Below, piece after piece: positions 24,832-33,339 of a stretch of 64,000 bases of DNA; position 1 is the stretch's first letter; every line of letters starts with the position of its first letter. The translations under genes were made by a program, and so were the position numbers. The notes under the pieces are model-generated. The model had not been told where the DNA came from. It saw nothing but the letters and a program-made list of their open reading frames with translations, and did no database searches. Source of the DNA: Pseudomonadota bacterium (lineage in GTDB: Bacteria > Desulfobacterota > Desulfovibrionia > Desulfovibrionales > Desulfovibrionaceae); assembly GCA_023460395.1 (NCBI GenBank), contig JAEWQB010000004.1:203522-267521 (forward strand), written 5' to 3'.

Positions 24832-24874
24832 ATAGGCTTGCCGGGCAAACCCTTAGCACATGAGGATGCGACAT

Positions 24875-25831
24875 ATGAAACGGAGCCTTGCCCTCATCGC
24901 CTGTCTGCTGGCGCTGTTTTGCATAACGGTCCAGCCCGTTCTCGCGGAAGAAAAGGTTATTTCCGTCAGCCAGTTTGTGGAACACCCCTCTCTGGATGCC
25001 GCGCTACAGGGCGCGAAGGACTACTTTGCGGAAAACGGTCTGGCTGTGGAGTTCAAAGTGCATAACGCACAGGCCAATATGGCCACCACAGTGCAGATAG
25101 CCGCGCAAATTTTGGGTGAACAGCCCGATCTGGTCCTCGCTATCGCCACGCCCTCGGCGCAGGCATGCGCGCAAAAAATACGAACCATCCCCGTGCTTGC
25201 CACGGCAGTCACAGATTTTGTCAGCGCGGGTCTGGTGGATAGCATAGAGCACCCCGGTGGCAACGTTTCCGGCGCAACTGACATGGTGCCTGTGGAAAAT
25301 CAACTGGCGCTGGTCCGTGAAATTCATCCTGAGTTAACAACCCTTGGCATCATATACAACGCCGGGGAAGCAAACTCCGTGGTGCAAGCCAACATGATGC
25401 GCGAAGCGTGCAAAGCTGCGGGCATCACCCTTGAAGAAGCCACTGTGCTCAACACGGCGGGCGTGTATCAGGCTGCCAAAAGTCTGGTGGGCCGGGCTGA
25501 CGCGGTATATCTGCCCACAGACAACACGGTTGTGGCTGCCATGGAAGGCGTGGTCAAAGTTTGCGAACAAAACCGCCTGCCCCTGTACGCTGCGGACAAC
25601 AACTCCGTGGAGCGCGGCGCGGTGGCCGCGCTGGCACTTGACTACTACCAATTGGGACGCCAGACTGGTGCCATGGCCAAGCGCATTCTCTTCGACGGGG
25701 CAGATATTTCCACCATGCCCGTGGAAAACCTCAAGAACCTCGCAGTAAACGTGAACCTGAAGGCCGCCAAAGCCATGGGCGTGACCCTGCCGGACAGCGT
25801 GATGAACCGCGCCGAACGCGTCTTCAAATAA
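24875..25831 (+). CDS. ABC importer substrate-binding protein (DUF534/TrpX-like)
   Basis: A 318-residue periplasmic binding protein with an N-terminal signal peptide (MKRSLALIACLLALFCITVQ, cleavage near VLAEE). The body matches the ABC_sub_bind family: VISVSQFVEHPSLDAALQG at the start, QPDLVLAIATPSAQA, ATAVTDFVSAGLV, NVSGATDMVPVENQLAL, LGIIYNAGEANSV and AVYLPTDNTVVAAME. In Firmicutes members are tied to tryptophan uptake; other relatives carry other amino acids or unknown ligands, so the substrate is open. ATG at 24875 has GAGGATG upstream. It is first of a three-gene importer. Confidence 0.88.
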   Translation: MKRSLALIACLLALFCITVQPVLAEEKVISVSQFVEHPSLDAALQGAKDYFAENGLAVEFKVHNAQANMATTVQIAAQILGEQPDLVLAIATPSAQACAQKIRTIPVLATAVTDFVSAGLVDSIEHPGGNVSGATDMVPVENQLALVREIHPELTTLGIIYNAGEANSVVQANMMREACKAAGITLEEATVLNTAGVYQAAKSLVGRADAVYLPTDNTVVAAMEGVVKVCEQNRLPLYAADNNSVERGAVAALALDYYQLGRQTGAMAKRILFDGADISTMPVENLKNLAVNVNLKAAKAMGVTLPDSVMNRAERVFK

Positions 25832-25886
25832 CTGAACACCTTTATGGGGCGGAGCAAGTGCTCCGCCCTTCCTTCCCAGAGGCATC

Positions 25887-26771
25887 ATGACCTGGTACGC
25901 TTTCTATGGCGCGCTGGAACAGGGGTTTGTCTACGGCCTGCTTGTCCTTGGCGTCTATATCACATTTCGAGTTCTCGATTTCCCCGACCTCACCGTGGAC
26001 GGCTCCCTGCCCCTCGGTGCGGCGGTTTCTTCCGTAGCCATCACAGCTGGATACGATCCCTACCTCTCTGTGCTCTTCGCCATGGGCGCGGGGTTTCTCG
26101 CCGGTATGGTCACGGGAGTTCTGAATACCAAGTTTGGCATTATGAACCTGCTGGCCTCTATTCTCACCATGATTGCCTTATATTCCGTAAATATCCGCAT
26201 CATGGGCAGACCCAATCTGACCCTGCTGGGCGCGGACACGGTGCTCGACTCCATCGCATGGCTGGGACTGCCCGGATATATCGCCAGCCCGCTGCTGTTC
26301 ACGGCATTCTGTGTGGTGGCAGTGCTAGCGCTCAACTGGTTCCTGTATTCGGAAATAGGACTGAGCCTCCTCGCCACGGGCGATAACCCGCAAATGATCA
26401 CGGCGCAGGGGCTGAACACGCACACCATCATCATCTTTGGCGTGGGGCTGTCCAATGCTCTGGCAGCCGCTTCCGGTGCCCTTATCGCGCAGAACCAAGG
26501 CGCTGCGGACGTAAATATGGGGGTGGGCACCATCGTGGCAGGTCTTGCCTCGGTTATTGTGGGCGAAACCCTGTTCGGATGCCGCACGGTCACACGGGCC
26601 ATGGTTGCCGCCATCCTCGGTTCCGTCATTTACCGGCTGGCTATCGCGCTGGCGCTGGGGCTTAAGTTTGGCAGCTTCAGCTTTACGCCAAGCGACCTGA
26701 ACCTTATCACGGCGCTGCTGGTCATTGTGGCCCTTACCGCGCCCAAGCTGAAAAAAAAGTTCGGGATGTAA
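25887..26771 (+). CDS. ABC importer permease (BPD_transp_2, LivH-like)
   Basis: A 294-residue membrane permease with about eight to nine helices, of the branched-chain/TrpY type: FRVLDFPDLTVDGSLPLGAA near the N-terminus and the cytoplasmic coupling region LLATGDNPQMITAQGLNTHT, the EAA-like loop of this family. AGAGG precedes the ATG. It sits 55 bp after the binding protein gene and three bp before the ATPase gene, so it belongs to the same transporter in the inner membrane. Confidence 0.9.
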   Translation: MTWYAFYGALEQGFVYGLLVLGVYITFRVLDFPDLTVDGSLPLGAAVSSVAITAGYDPYLSVLFAMGAGFLAGMVTGVLNTKFGIMNLLASILTMIALYSVNIRIMGRPNLTLLGADTVLDSIAWLGLPGYIASPLLFTAFCVVAVLALNWFLYSEIGLSLLATGDNPQMITAQGLNTHTIIIFGVGLSNALAAASGALIAQNQGAADVNMGVGTIVAGLASVIVGETLFGCRTVTRAMVAAILGSVIYRLAIALALGLKFGSFSFTPSDLNLITALLVIVALTAPKLKKKFGM

Positions 26772-26774
26772 GCC

Positions 26775-27569
26775 ATGCTCGCACTGGAAAACGTCACCAA
26801 ATATTTCAACAAAGGCACCGTTAACGAAGTGCTGGCCCTGAACGGCCTCACTCTCACGGTACAGGACGGCGACTTCATCACCGTCATCGGCTCCAACGGC
26901 GCGGGCAAGTCCACCACGCTCACCTGTATTGCCGGGGGATTTAGGCCGGACAGCGGCAGCATACAACTGGAAGGCACAGACATTACCGCATGGCCTGAAT
27001 ATCGGCGTGCAGCACTGATTGGGCGCGTTTTTCAAGACCCGCTTATGGGCACCAGCGCCAATGCCTCCATTGAACAAAACCTTGCGCTGGCAATGAAGCG
27101 CGGGCAGCGCCGCAACCTTTCGCGCGCGGTTAAGGACAAAGACCGCCCGTGGTTTCGCGAACAACTTGCCACGTTAGGGTTGGGGTTAGAAAACCGTCTC
27201 CGGGATACCGCAGGTCTGCTTTCCGGCGGTCAGCGGCAGGCGTTGACCATGCTCATGGCTACCATGGTGCGCCCCCGTCTGCTCCTGCTAGACGAACACA
27301 CTGCCGCGCTGGACCCCAAAACGGCCCAGCAAATTCTGACCCTTACCCGCAACATTGTGGAATCGCAAAAATTGACCACGCTCATGGTCACGCACAACAT
27401 GCATCAGGCTCTTGATTTTGGGAATCGCCTGATCATGCTGGACCGGGGGGAAATCATTCTTGACGTGAACGGCGAAGAAAAGCGCAATCTCACCGTGGAA
27501 GACCTGCTGCAACGTTTCTACTCCCTCCGGGGCGAAGCCATGGGGTCCGACAGACTGTTGCTGGGCTAA
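26775..27569 (+). CDS. ABC importer ATP-binding protein
   Basis: A 264-residue ABC ATPase. Walker A is GSNGAGKST, the signature is LLSGGQRQAL, Walker B is LLLLDEHTAALDP and the switch His is in MVTHNMHQAL. The extended loop after the Q-loop (FQDPLMGTSANASIEQNLALA) is typical of the ATPases paired with DUF534 binding proteins. It energises uptake by the preceding permease and binding protein. The spacing of three bp to the permease indicates a tight operon. Confidence 0.92.
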   Translation: MLALENVTKYFNKGTVNEVLALNGLTLTVQDGDFITVIGSNGAGKSTTLTCIAGGFRPDSGSIQLEGTDITAWPEYRRAALIGRVFQDPLMGTSANASIEQNLALAMKRGQRRNLSRAVKDKDRPWFREQLATLGLGLENRLRDTAGLLSGGQRQALTMLMATMVRPRLLLLDEHTAALDPKTAQQILTLTRNIVESQKLTTLMVTHNMHQALDFGNRLIMLDRGEIILDVNGEEKRNLTVEDLLQRFYSLRGEAMGSDRLLLG

Positions 27570-27642
27570 CCCCGCCCATGGCAAAAGCACAGGCAAATGC
27601 GGCCTCCAGCGGGAGAAAACGCTTCCCCGCGCACTGGAGAGC

Positions 27643-27660
27643 GGAACGGTTCGCCGTTCC
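27643..27660 (+). other. UUCG tetraloop hairpin downstream of the importer operon
   Basis: GGAACGG-TTCG-CCGTTCC is a perfect 7-bp stem with a very stable tetraloop. No T run follows, so it is more likely an mRNA 3' stabiliser or processing element; the terminator is further on at 27754. Confidence 0.6.
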
Positions 27661-27753
27661 CCAACTTAGAGTGCTCGCATAATCCTGTAAAAACTACAGT
27701 CGTAATTTCGCATTCCGAACGGCCTCTATATAAGATACCGTATTCGCAAACAC

Positions 27754-27788
27754 AGGCCGGACGTCCACGTCCGGCCTTATATATTTTC
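27754..27788 (+). terminator. Terminator of the ABC importer operon
   Basis: AGGCCGGAC and GTCCGGCCT form a strong stem (27754-27777), followed by the T/A-rich TATATATTTTC. It is 185 bp after the ATPase stop. Confidence 0.65.
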
Positions 27789-27869
27789 AAAACCACGTCC
27801 TCACTGCCGGGCAATACACTGAGACTCAGGGACATTGCCATAAGGCTCCACATAAGGCCGTAGGCTTTC

Positions 27870-27913
27870 GATCACGATGCCGCTGGCCCTTGATCATGAT
27901 GCCGCTGGCCCTT
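27870..27913 (+). repeat. Tandem 22-bp duplication
   Basis: A 22-bp unit containing GATGCCGCTGGCCCTT occurs twice back to back (27870-27891 and 27892-27913) with one mismatch, 30 bp before the start of the RACo-like gene. Each copy contains a GATCA-type palindrome. Confidence 0.9.
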
Positions 27914-27943
27914 GATCCGGTTCTAGCGTATACAAGCCTTAGC

Positions 27944-29614
27944 ATGAGCACTCTTCACATTATAGACGCGGCAGGACAACGCCACGCGGTTTCCATTCCC
28001 TCATCTGCCGCCGGGCAGACTGTGGCCCGCTGTGTTTATACGTCCGGCCTTGTTCCAGCGCCAGCGCTCTGTTCCGGGTTAGGCCGCTGTGGCGCGTGCC
28101 GCATGCGCTTCCTTAGTGAAGTTCCCCTGCCTAAAGGCGACGACGCCCTGTATTTTTCCCAGACGGAATTGGAACGCGGGTGGCGGCTGGCCTGCCGCCA
28201 TGCGCCCCGGAACGGCATGATAGTGGAACTTCCCGGCGCACAAGATGCCGCAATGTCCGCAGAGCACATTTCCCCCGCTCCTTTTCCCCCTTCCGGCACC
28301 GGACTACACGCTCCGGGAAGGCTTACCGTGGCTGTTGACATGGGAACCACAAGCCTGCACTGGTCTGCCCTGATGGACGGTACGCGCCTTTTTTCCGGTC
28401 AGATGGGCAATCCTCAAATGGGTGCGGGAAGTGAGGTAATGTCCCGGCTGGCCTTCGCCCGCGAACGGGACGGAGCGCTCACGCTACAACGGCTCATGCA
28501 AAATGGACTGCGCGACATCGTAGCAGAAGTCTCAGCCCGCGCGGAGGCACCGGTACAAGAACTCTGCATCGCTGGCAACACGGTTATGACCTGTCTCCTG
28601 CTGGGCAAAAACACCGCCGGGCTGGCTGCCGCCCCATATTCGCTCTCGTACCGGGGCGGCACCGTGGAAACACTTCCCGGACTGCCCCCCTGTTATATAC
28701 CCCCGCTGCCCGCCCCCTTTGTGGGGGCCGACCTGAGCGCGGGTATTCTGGCGGTGGAAAATGACAGACCCGCGTTTCCGTATCTGCTGGCTGACATGGG
28801 AACTAACGGAGAATTTGTTCTTGCGCCGGACGCCGACCATGCTCTGGTTACGAGTGTGGCCCTCGGCCCCGCGCTGGAAGGCATCGGGCTGCATTTTGGC
28901 ACAGTGGCTTCACCGGGAGCCGTCTCCAGATTTACCCTTTCGCCAGCAGGGCTTATTCCGCATCGGATATCCGGCAATGAACCGGAAAGCGGCTCGCCCC
29001 GGTATGGTATTACCGGAACGGGATATCTTTCCCTCATCCACGCACTCCTCCGGTGCGGGATACTCGATGCCGACGGGCACTTTACCAGCACCCCTTCTTC
29101 CCCCCTCGGTGCGCGGCTGAACGCGTTTCTTGTGGAGTTTGGTGGCGAGCAGCGGTTCATGCTGCCCCTGACGCCCCCTTCCGTGCACGGTCAGGCGGCC
29201 TTGTCGTCTTCTTTCTCCTCTCTTCAATTCCCGGAAGGCACGCCCTATCTCTCCGCCGCAGATGTTGAAGAAATTCTCAAAGTGAAAGCCGCGTTTGCCC
29301 TAGCGTGTGAACGATTGCTGCGCGAAGCGGATCTTTCTCCCGCAGACCTGCGTGCCGTCCACCTAGCCGGAGCGCTAGGCACACACGTTCAGCCGGACGA
29401 TCTCGCGGCATTGGGATTTTTCCCCGACAGCATGGAGCCGCGCATTCAGGCCGCCGGGAACACCTCGCTGCGGGGAGCAGAACTATTCCTCATTGACCCA
29501 ACCCAACGCGCTGTGGCAGAACGCCGCACCGCCGCCGCAACACCCGTGGACCTGACCACCGACGCGGCATTCACACAAACCTTCGTGCGCCACATGCACT
29601 TTGCCCATCTATGA
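27944..29614 (+). CDS. RACo-like ferredoxin/ASKHA protein (DUF4445)
   Basis: A 556-residue protein with an N-terminal plant-type [2Fe-2S] ferredoxin domain (Cys43, Cys49, Cys52 and Cys84 in ALCSGLGRCGAC and RLACRH) and a C-terminal ASKHA-type ATP-binding domain (VAVDMGTTSLHW, LCIAGNTVMTCLLL, LLADMGTNGEFVL, AGALGTHVQPDDL). This is the layout of RACo/RamA proteins, ATP-dependent reductive activators that restore Co(I) in corrinoid methyltransferases. No corrinoid protein lies nearby, so the partner is unknown. ATG at 27944 places the ferredoxin domain at the N-terminus; 27890 is the alternative. It overlaps the next gene by ATGA. Confidence 0.82.
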   Translation: MSTLHIIDAAGQRHAVSIPSSAAGQTVARCVYTSGLVPAPALCSGLGRCGACRMRFLSEVPLPKGDDALYFSQTELERGWRLACRHAPRNGMIVELPGAQDAAMSAEHISPAPFPPSGTGLHAPGRLTVAVDMGTTSLHWSALMDGTRLFSGQMGNPQMGAGSEVMSRLAFARERDGALTLQRLMQNGLRDIVAEVSARAEAPVQELCIAGNTVMTCLLLGKNTAGLAAAPYSLSYRGGTVETLPGLPPCYIPPLPAPFVGADLSAGILAVENDRPAFPYLLADMGTNGEFVLAPDADHALVTSVALGPALEGIGLHFGTVASPGAVSRFTLSPAGLIPHRISGNEPESGSPRYGITGTGYLSLIHALLRCGILDADGHFTSTPSSPLGARLNAFLVEFGGEQRFMLPLTPPSVHGQAALSSSFSSLQFPEGTPYLSAADVEEILKVKAAFALACERLLREADLSPADLRAVHLAGALGTHVQPDDLAALGFFPDSMEPRIQAAGNTSLRGAELFLIDPTQRAVAERRTAAATPVDLTTDAAFTQTFVRHMHFAHL

Positions 29615-30864
29615 ACACCTGTCTCTCTCTCCCCGACGATGCCGCACGCGCATCTCTGACCGAATATGAAGCGGTTTTGCGCACCGTGCTGCCGCTGAAG
29701 GCGGCGCATCGCAAAGAACTGCACTTTGCCGTGGCGGATCTTTCCCGTGCGCTCACCACCGAACGCGGCGGCCTGAAGGTGCCTTACTGGACCACGCCCC
29801 GCACGACTTCGGCCTACCTTCACTTTTATCTGCCGTGGAACCTGTACCGGCTGGCATGGCTACTGCCTACCCTTTCGCTGGACTTAAAAGACGGTGATAC
29901 GGTGTTGGATCTGGGCTGCGGCCCGCTCACGCTGGCGCAGGCGCTCTGGATGTTCCGCCCGGAATTGCGCACACGCCAGCTCACATTCCTGTGCGCCGAC
30001 ATCGCTCCCAAGCCAATGGAAACGGGCCGCCGTCTGCTGGAAACCCTTATGGGACCGACTACGCCGTGGCGAGTTTTTCTGGAACGCGCTCCTTTGGAAA
30101 AGGCACTTCGCACCCATTTCGGCAAAGCCGCGCTAGTCTGCGGAGCCAACGTGCTGAACGAACTGCACGCGGGGAAAGGGCAATCCCTTGAAGAACGCAT
30201 GACTGATCTGGCCCTGTTTATCCGCGAAGCCTGCGCCCCCGGAGGAACGGCTCTGTTCGTGGAACCGGGCACTCGTCTGGGCGGTAAGATGGTGTCGCTT
30301 TTGCGGCAGGGGCTTATGACACACGGGCTTTTCCCCCACACTCCCTGTCCGCACACGGGAGACTGCCCCATGCTGGCACAACACGCCAACGGGTGGTGCC
30401 ATTTCAACGCTCCCGCGGAACAAGCTCCCGCGTGGCTCATGAGCCTGACCAACCGCGCCCGTATGGACAGACGCAATGTAAGCCTAAGTTTTTTGCACGC
30501 GACGCAAGATATGCCCCCTGTCATGGAAGATGCGGTCCGCGTCCTCTCCGATCCCATCAAATTGCCGGATACCCCGGAAGCCGCGCGCTACGCCTGTTCC
30601 GCGCACGGGCTGGCCCTGTTGCACAAGGCACGCCGCTTTCACAACGGTTCGTTAGTTCGTGTTGCATGGCCCGACCCGTCTGTGACGGACGCTAAATCCC
30701 GCGCCCGCATAGCGCTGCCCGCCGAGCAGCCGCATGCTCCAGCCGCACCTGCGGCATCTCCTACACAGCAACGCCAAGTAATTCCTGGAGCAAAAGACCA
30801 AAAGAAGAGAAATACAGGGGGCACTCCTATGGGCTCCTCTGCCCGGCGCTCCGGTTCTCGCTGA
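29611..30864 (+). CDS. Rsm22/METTL17-like ribosomal small-subunit methyltransferase
   Basis: A 417-residue protein with a class I methyltransferase fold: VLDLGCGPLTLAQALW binds SAM, and GANVLNELH and FVEPGTRLGG follow. The cysteines Cys246, Cys252 and Cys263 in PCPHTGDCPM and GWCHF match the conserved Cys set of Rsm22/METTL17, which in mitochondria holds a [4Fe-4S] cluster and aids small-subunit assembly. The last about 60 residues are a Pro/Ala/Arg-rich tail. The ATG overlaps the previous stop (ATGA), so it is translationally coupled to the RACo-like iron-sulfur protein. Confidence 0.82.
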   Translation: MNTCLSLPDDAARASLTEYEAVLRTVLPLKAAHRKELHFAVADLSRALTTERGGLKVPYWTTPRTTSAYLHFYLPWNLYRLAWLLPTLSLDLKDGDTVLDLGCGPLTLAQALWMFRPELRTRQLTFLCADIAPKPMETGRRLLETLMGPTTPWRVFLERAPLEKALRTHFGKAALVCGANVLNELHAGKGQSLEERMTDLALFIREACAPGGTALFVEPGTRLGGKMVSLLRQGLMTHGLFPHTPCPHTGDCPMLAQHANGWCHFNAPAEQAPAWLMSLTNRARMDRRNVSLSFLHATQDMPPVMEDAVRVLSDPIKLPDTPEAARYACSAHGLALLHKARRFHNGSLVRVAWPDPSVTDAKSRARIALPAEQPHAPAAPAASPTQQRQVIPGAKDQKKRNTGGTPMGSSARRSGSR

Positions 30865-30909
30865 CACGAGAAACAGTTTCGCAGTGTCTTGTGCTGTGAA
30901 AAATGACAA

Positions 30910-30915
30910 TATAAT
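30910..30915 (+). promoter_or_regulatory. Candidate -10 of the glycerate kinase promoter in an inverted repeat
   Basis: A perfect TATAAT lies inside TGACA-N6-TGTCA (30904-30919). The -35 is weak (CTTGTG). Transcription from here would give a leader of about 230 nt before the glycerate kinase start. Confidence 0.4.
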
Positions 30916-30963
30916 GTCAAATGGGGGAAAACCCTACTAGTCACATGTACCAGAGCTGGGTAT

Positions 30964-31053
30964 AGTACCCGTGCAATGACAGTCTGGTTCGCACGTGATC
31001 TCTCAGACAGTCTGCAGGTACTTGGACGGCCCGGAATGACGGATCCGGGCCGT
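30964..31053 (+). promoter_or_regulatory. Structured leader before glycerate kinase
   Basis: AGTACC (30964-30969) pairs with GGTACT (31017-31022). Directly inside it CGTGC (30970-30974) pairs with GCACG (30991-30995) and CAGA with TCTG (31004-31014), giving a three-way junction. A perfect 10-bp hairpin ACGGCCCGGA/TCCGGGCCGT (31026-31053) follows. No known riboswitch family is recognised. Confidence 0.45.
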
Positions 31054-31153
31054 TCGTGCGTTCTACGTCCAAGCTTCCGCGCACTCCCATATTGCCTTGC
31101 TGCCCGCATGGCACTACCATGACATACCCTACCACCTCTGTAAGGAGCCATGC

Positions 31154-32494
31154 ATGACAGCACGGGAAACCTTGCGTGCCATACTGGATGCCGCCCTTGA
31201 TGCCGTTGCCCCGGACAAGGCCGTTCTCCGCCATGTGACACGTACCGGAAATCAACTTGTGATTGACGACACGACCTATGATCTCGACCGGTTTGAGCAT
31301 ATCTACGTCATCGGAGCGGGCAAGGGAGCGGCTCCCATGGCTGCAACGCTGGAAACCCTGCTGGGGGACCGTATCAGCGGCGGCGTGGTCTGCGTGAAGG
31401 ACGACCATTGCGTCCCCACCCGCACCGTGCGTCTTTATGAAGCCGCCCACCCTGTCCCGGATGCGCGCGGCGAAACTGCCGCACGGGCAATACTGGACGT
31501 GGCGTCCCGCGCTACGGAACGCGATTTACTCCTGTGCGTCATTACCGGCGGGGCCAGCGCGCTGACTCCGGCACTGGTGGACGGCATTACGCTGGCAGAC
31601 GGGCAGGCCGTCACATCGCTTCTGCTGGAATGCGGCGCGACCATTCATGAAATCAATGCCGTTCGGAAACATCTTTCCGCGTTCGGCGGGGGCAATCTCG
31701 CCCGTGTGGCTCATCCCGCCCCCTTAGCGGCCCTCATCATTTCCGACGTGGTGGGAGATAATCTCGACGTTATCGCCTCCGGGCCTACCTCTCCCGATTC
31801 TTCCACATTTGAACAGTGCATGGAAGTCATTGCCCGGTATGACATCGCCCCTCGTTTGCCTGCCTCTGTACTCGCCCGCCTCGAAGCCGGAGTGCGCGGC
31901 GATATTCCAGAAACGCCAAAACCCGGCGATGTCGCCTTTCAGTCCGTGCAAAACGTGCTGGTAGCCACAAACACGCAGGCACTGGACGCGGCGGCCCGTG
32001 CTGCGGGCGAACTAGGGTATACCCCCCGGATTCTCATGGCGAATATGCATGGCGAAGCTCGCAATACCGCGCACCATTTGGTAAAAACAGCAAGAGAAGT
32101 ATGCCAAAATGAGGCTGCGGAAGGCCCTTTCTGCCTGCTAGCCGGAGGTGAGACTACGGTAACTGTCACCGGAGCTGGGCTGGGGGGGAGGAATCAGGAA
32201 ATGGCTCTAGCTGCGGCACTTCACTTGCAAGGGTGCGAGCATATCACCATGCTGTGCGCGGGTACGGACGGGTCAGACGGTCCCACGGACGCAGCGGGCG
32301 GTTACGCCTGTGCGTATACGGTGCAGCGCGGCTTTGATTGCAAGTTGGATGCGCAGGCGTATCTGAATGATAACAATGCCTACCCCTTTCTGGAACGCAC
32401 GGGCGATCTGCTGAAAACCGGTCCCACACGCACCAATGTTATGGATCTGGCACTGCTTCTGGTAGACTGCCCAGACACGCCACGGCAAGCGTAG
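31154..32494 (+). CDS. Glycerate kinase (MOFRL family, TtuD/GckA type)
   Basis: A 446-residue enzyme of the glycerate 2-kinase family (often annotated hydroxypyruvate reductase TtuD). Landmarks are IYVIGAGKGAAPMAATLE, VCVITGGASALTPAL, INAVRKHLSAFGGGNLAR, LIISDVVGDNLDVIASGPTSPD and the C-terminal MOFRL domain with LLAGGETTVTVTG, GLGGRNQEMALA and CAGTDGSDGPTDAAGG. It converts glycerate to 2-phosphoglycerate. AAGGAG precedes ATG 31154. It stands alone with a long structured leader and a bidirectional terminator behind it. Confidence 0.9.
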   Translation: MTARETLRAILDAALDAVAPDKAVLRHVTRTGNQLVIDDTTYDLDRFEHIYVIGAGKGAAPMAATLETLLGDRISGGVVCVKDDHCVPTRTVRLYEAAHPVPDARGETAARAILDVASRATERDLLLCVITGGASALTPALVDGITLADGQAVTSLLLECGATIHEINAVRKHLSAFGGGNLARVAHPAPLAALIISDVVGDNLDVIASGPTSPDSSTFEQCMEVIARYDIAPRLPASVLARLEAGVRGDIPETPKPGDVAFQSVQNVLVATNTQALDAAARAAGELGYTPRILMANMHGEARNTAHHLVKTAREVCQNEAAEGPFCLLAGGETTVTVTGAGLGGRNQEMALAAALHLQGCEHITMLCAGTDGSDGPTDAAGGYACAYTVQRGFDCKLDAQAYLNDNNAYPFLERTGDLLKTGPTRTNVMDLALLLVDCPDTPRQA

Positions 32495-32599
32495 CGGGCA
32501 AGGCACCCTGTGCTGGCTACCTCGCAGTCGCGGTCCACAACGAAGATCACCTCCGCAGATACGGCCTTGCAAACCGTTTAGCGTCTTCAGGCAAAACAT

Positions 32600-32638
32600 A
32601 AAAAAGTCTCCACACCTACCGGGCGCGGAGACTTTTTT
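32600..32638. terminator. Bidirectional terminator, glycerate kinase / hup
   Basis: AAAAAGTCTCC (32601-32611) and GGAGACTTTTTT (32627-32638) form an A/T-tailed stem that works in both directions between convergent genes. Confidence 0.9.
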
Positions 32639-32657
32639 CACAATGGCAATATGAATG

Positions 32658-32933
32658 CTACTTCACGGCATCCTTCAGCATCTTGCCGGGGGTGAACTTC
32701 ACCACCTTGGTAGCAGGAATGACAATCTCATCACCGGAGCGGGGGTTGCGGCCCTTGCGAGCTGCGCGCTCTGCAACCTTGAAGCTGCCGAATCCGGTGA
32801 ACACCACAGAGTCTCCGCCCTTCAGCGTTTCGGTGATGGTGGCGATGGTAGCGTCCAGTGCAGCTTCTGCCTGCGCCTTGGAAGCGAGATTGGCCTTGGA
32901 AAAAATCTTTTCAACAAATTCTGCTTTAGTCAT
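32658..32933 (-). CDS. hup: DNA-binding protein HU
   Basis: A 91-residue histone-like protein: MTKAEFVEKIFSKANLASKAQAE, GGDSVVFTGFGSFKVAERAARKGRNPRSG (with the DNA-bending arm and its Arg-Asn-Pro tip) and VVKFTPGKMLKDAV. It compacts and bends DNA as a dimer. GGAGA precedes the ATG. It is monocistronic. IHF shares the fold, but the RNPRSGDEI arm fits HU. Confidence 0.95.
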   Translation of the reverse strand: MTKAEFVEKIFSKANLASKAQAEAALDATIATITETLKGGDSVVFTGFGSFKVAERAARKGRNPRSGDEIVIPATKVVKFTPGKMLKDAVK

Positions 32934-33339
32934 TCACTTGTCTCCGTGATGCTCTTGGATGGTAACGGGATGCCCGAAGGCTCCCTTTGTCTTCATGCAG
33001 TGAAGGCACGAGAAATGGCAAAGCTTGCCCGCTTTGTCAACCATGTTGGACGTAAATACCCACGGGAACTGGCTACAACCGGGGCTTCCCGGACGTGTTT
33101 CTCTCTTTTTGCCACATCCCCGCGCTGCTATTGGTAACGGATTCCATTGCCAACCCTTCGTAAAACAACCCAATTCCCATCTTTCGCTCCCGTTACGCCG
33201 CCGCCGTCCTCCGCTACAGAAAAACCTTGGGAATTTCCCGCTCGCACCTGAATATTCCCAAAAGAAATCCACTTCATGGACAAAGCCCCCCGCCCCCGTG
33301 TACAGTGACATACATGAACATCCCAAGGGATCGCCTCGC
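32934..33339. other. Divergent spacer hup / GyrI-like gene
   Basis: For hup, the minus strand has a perfect TTGACA -35 (33040-33035), and the inverted repeat GGCAA-AGC-TTGCC (33017-33029) would lie between the -35 and -10 boxes; the -10 is unclear. No protein frame is convincing. Confidence 0.4.

Noticed and set aside
24601..24860. T-box leader for a tryptophan-type importer
   Set aside because: I looked for the T-box antiterminator core and specifier loop and did not find them; the folded leader is of another kind.
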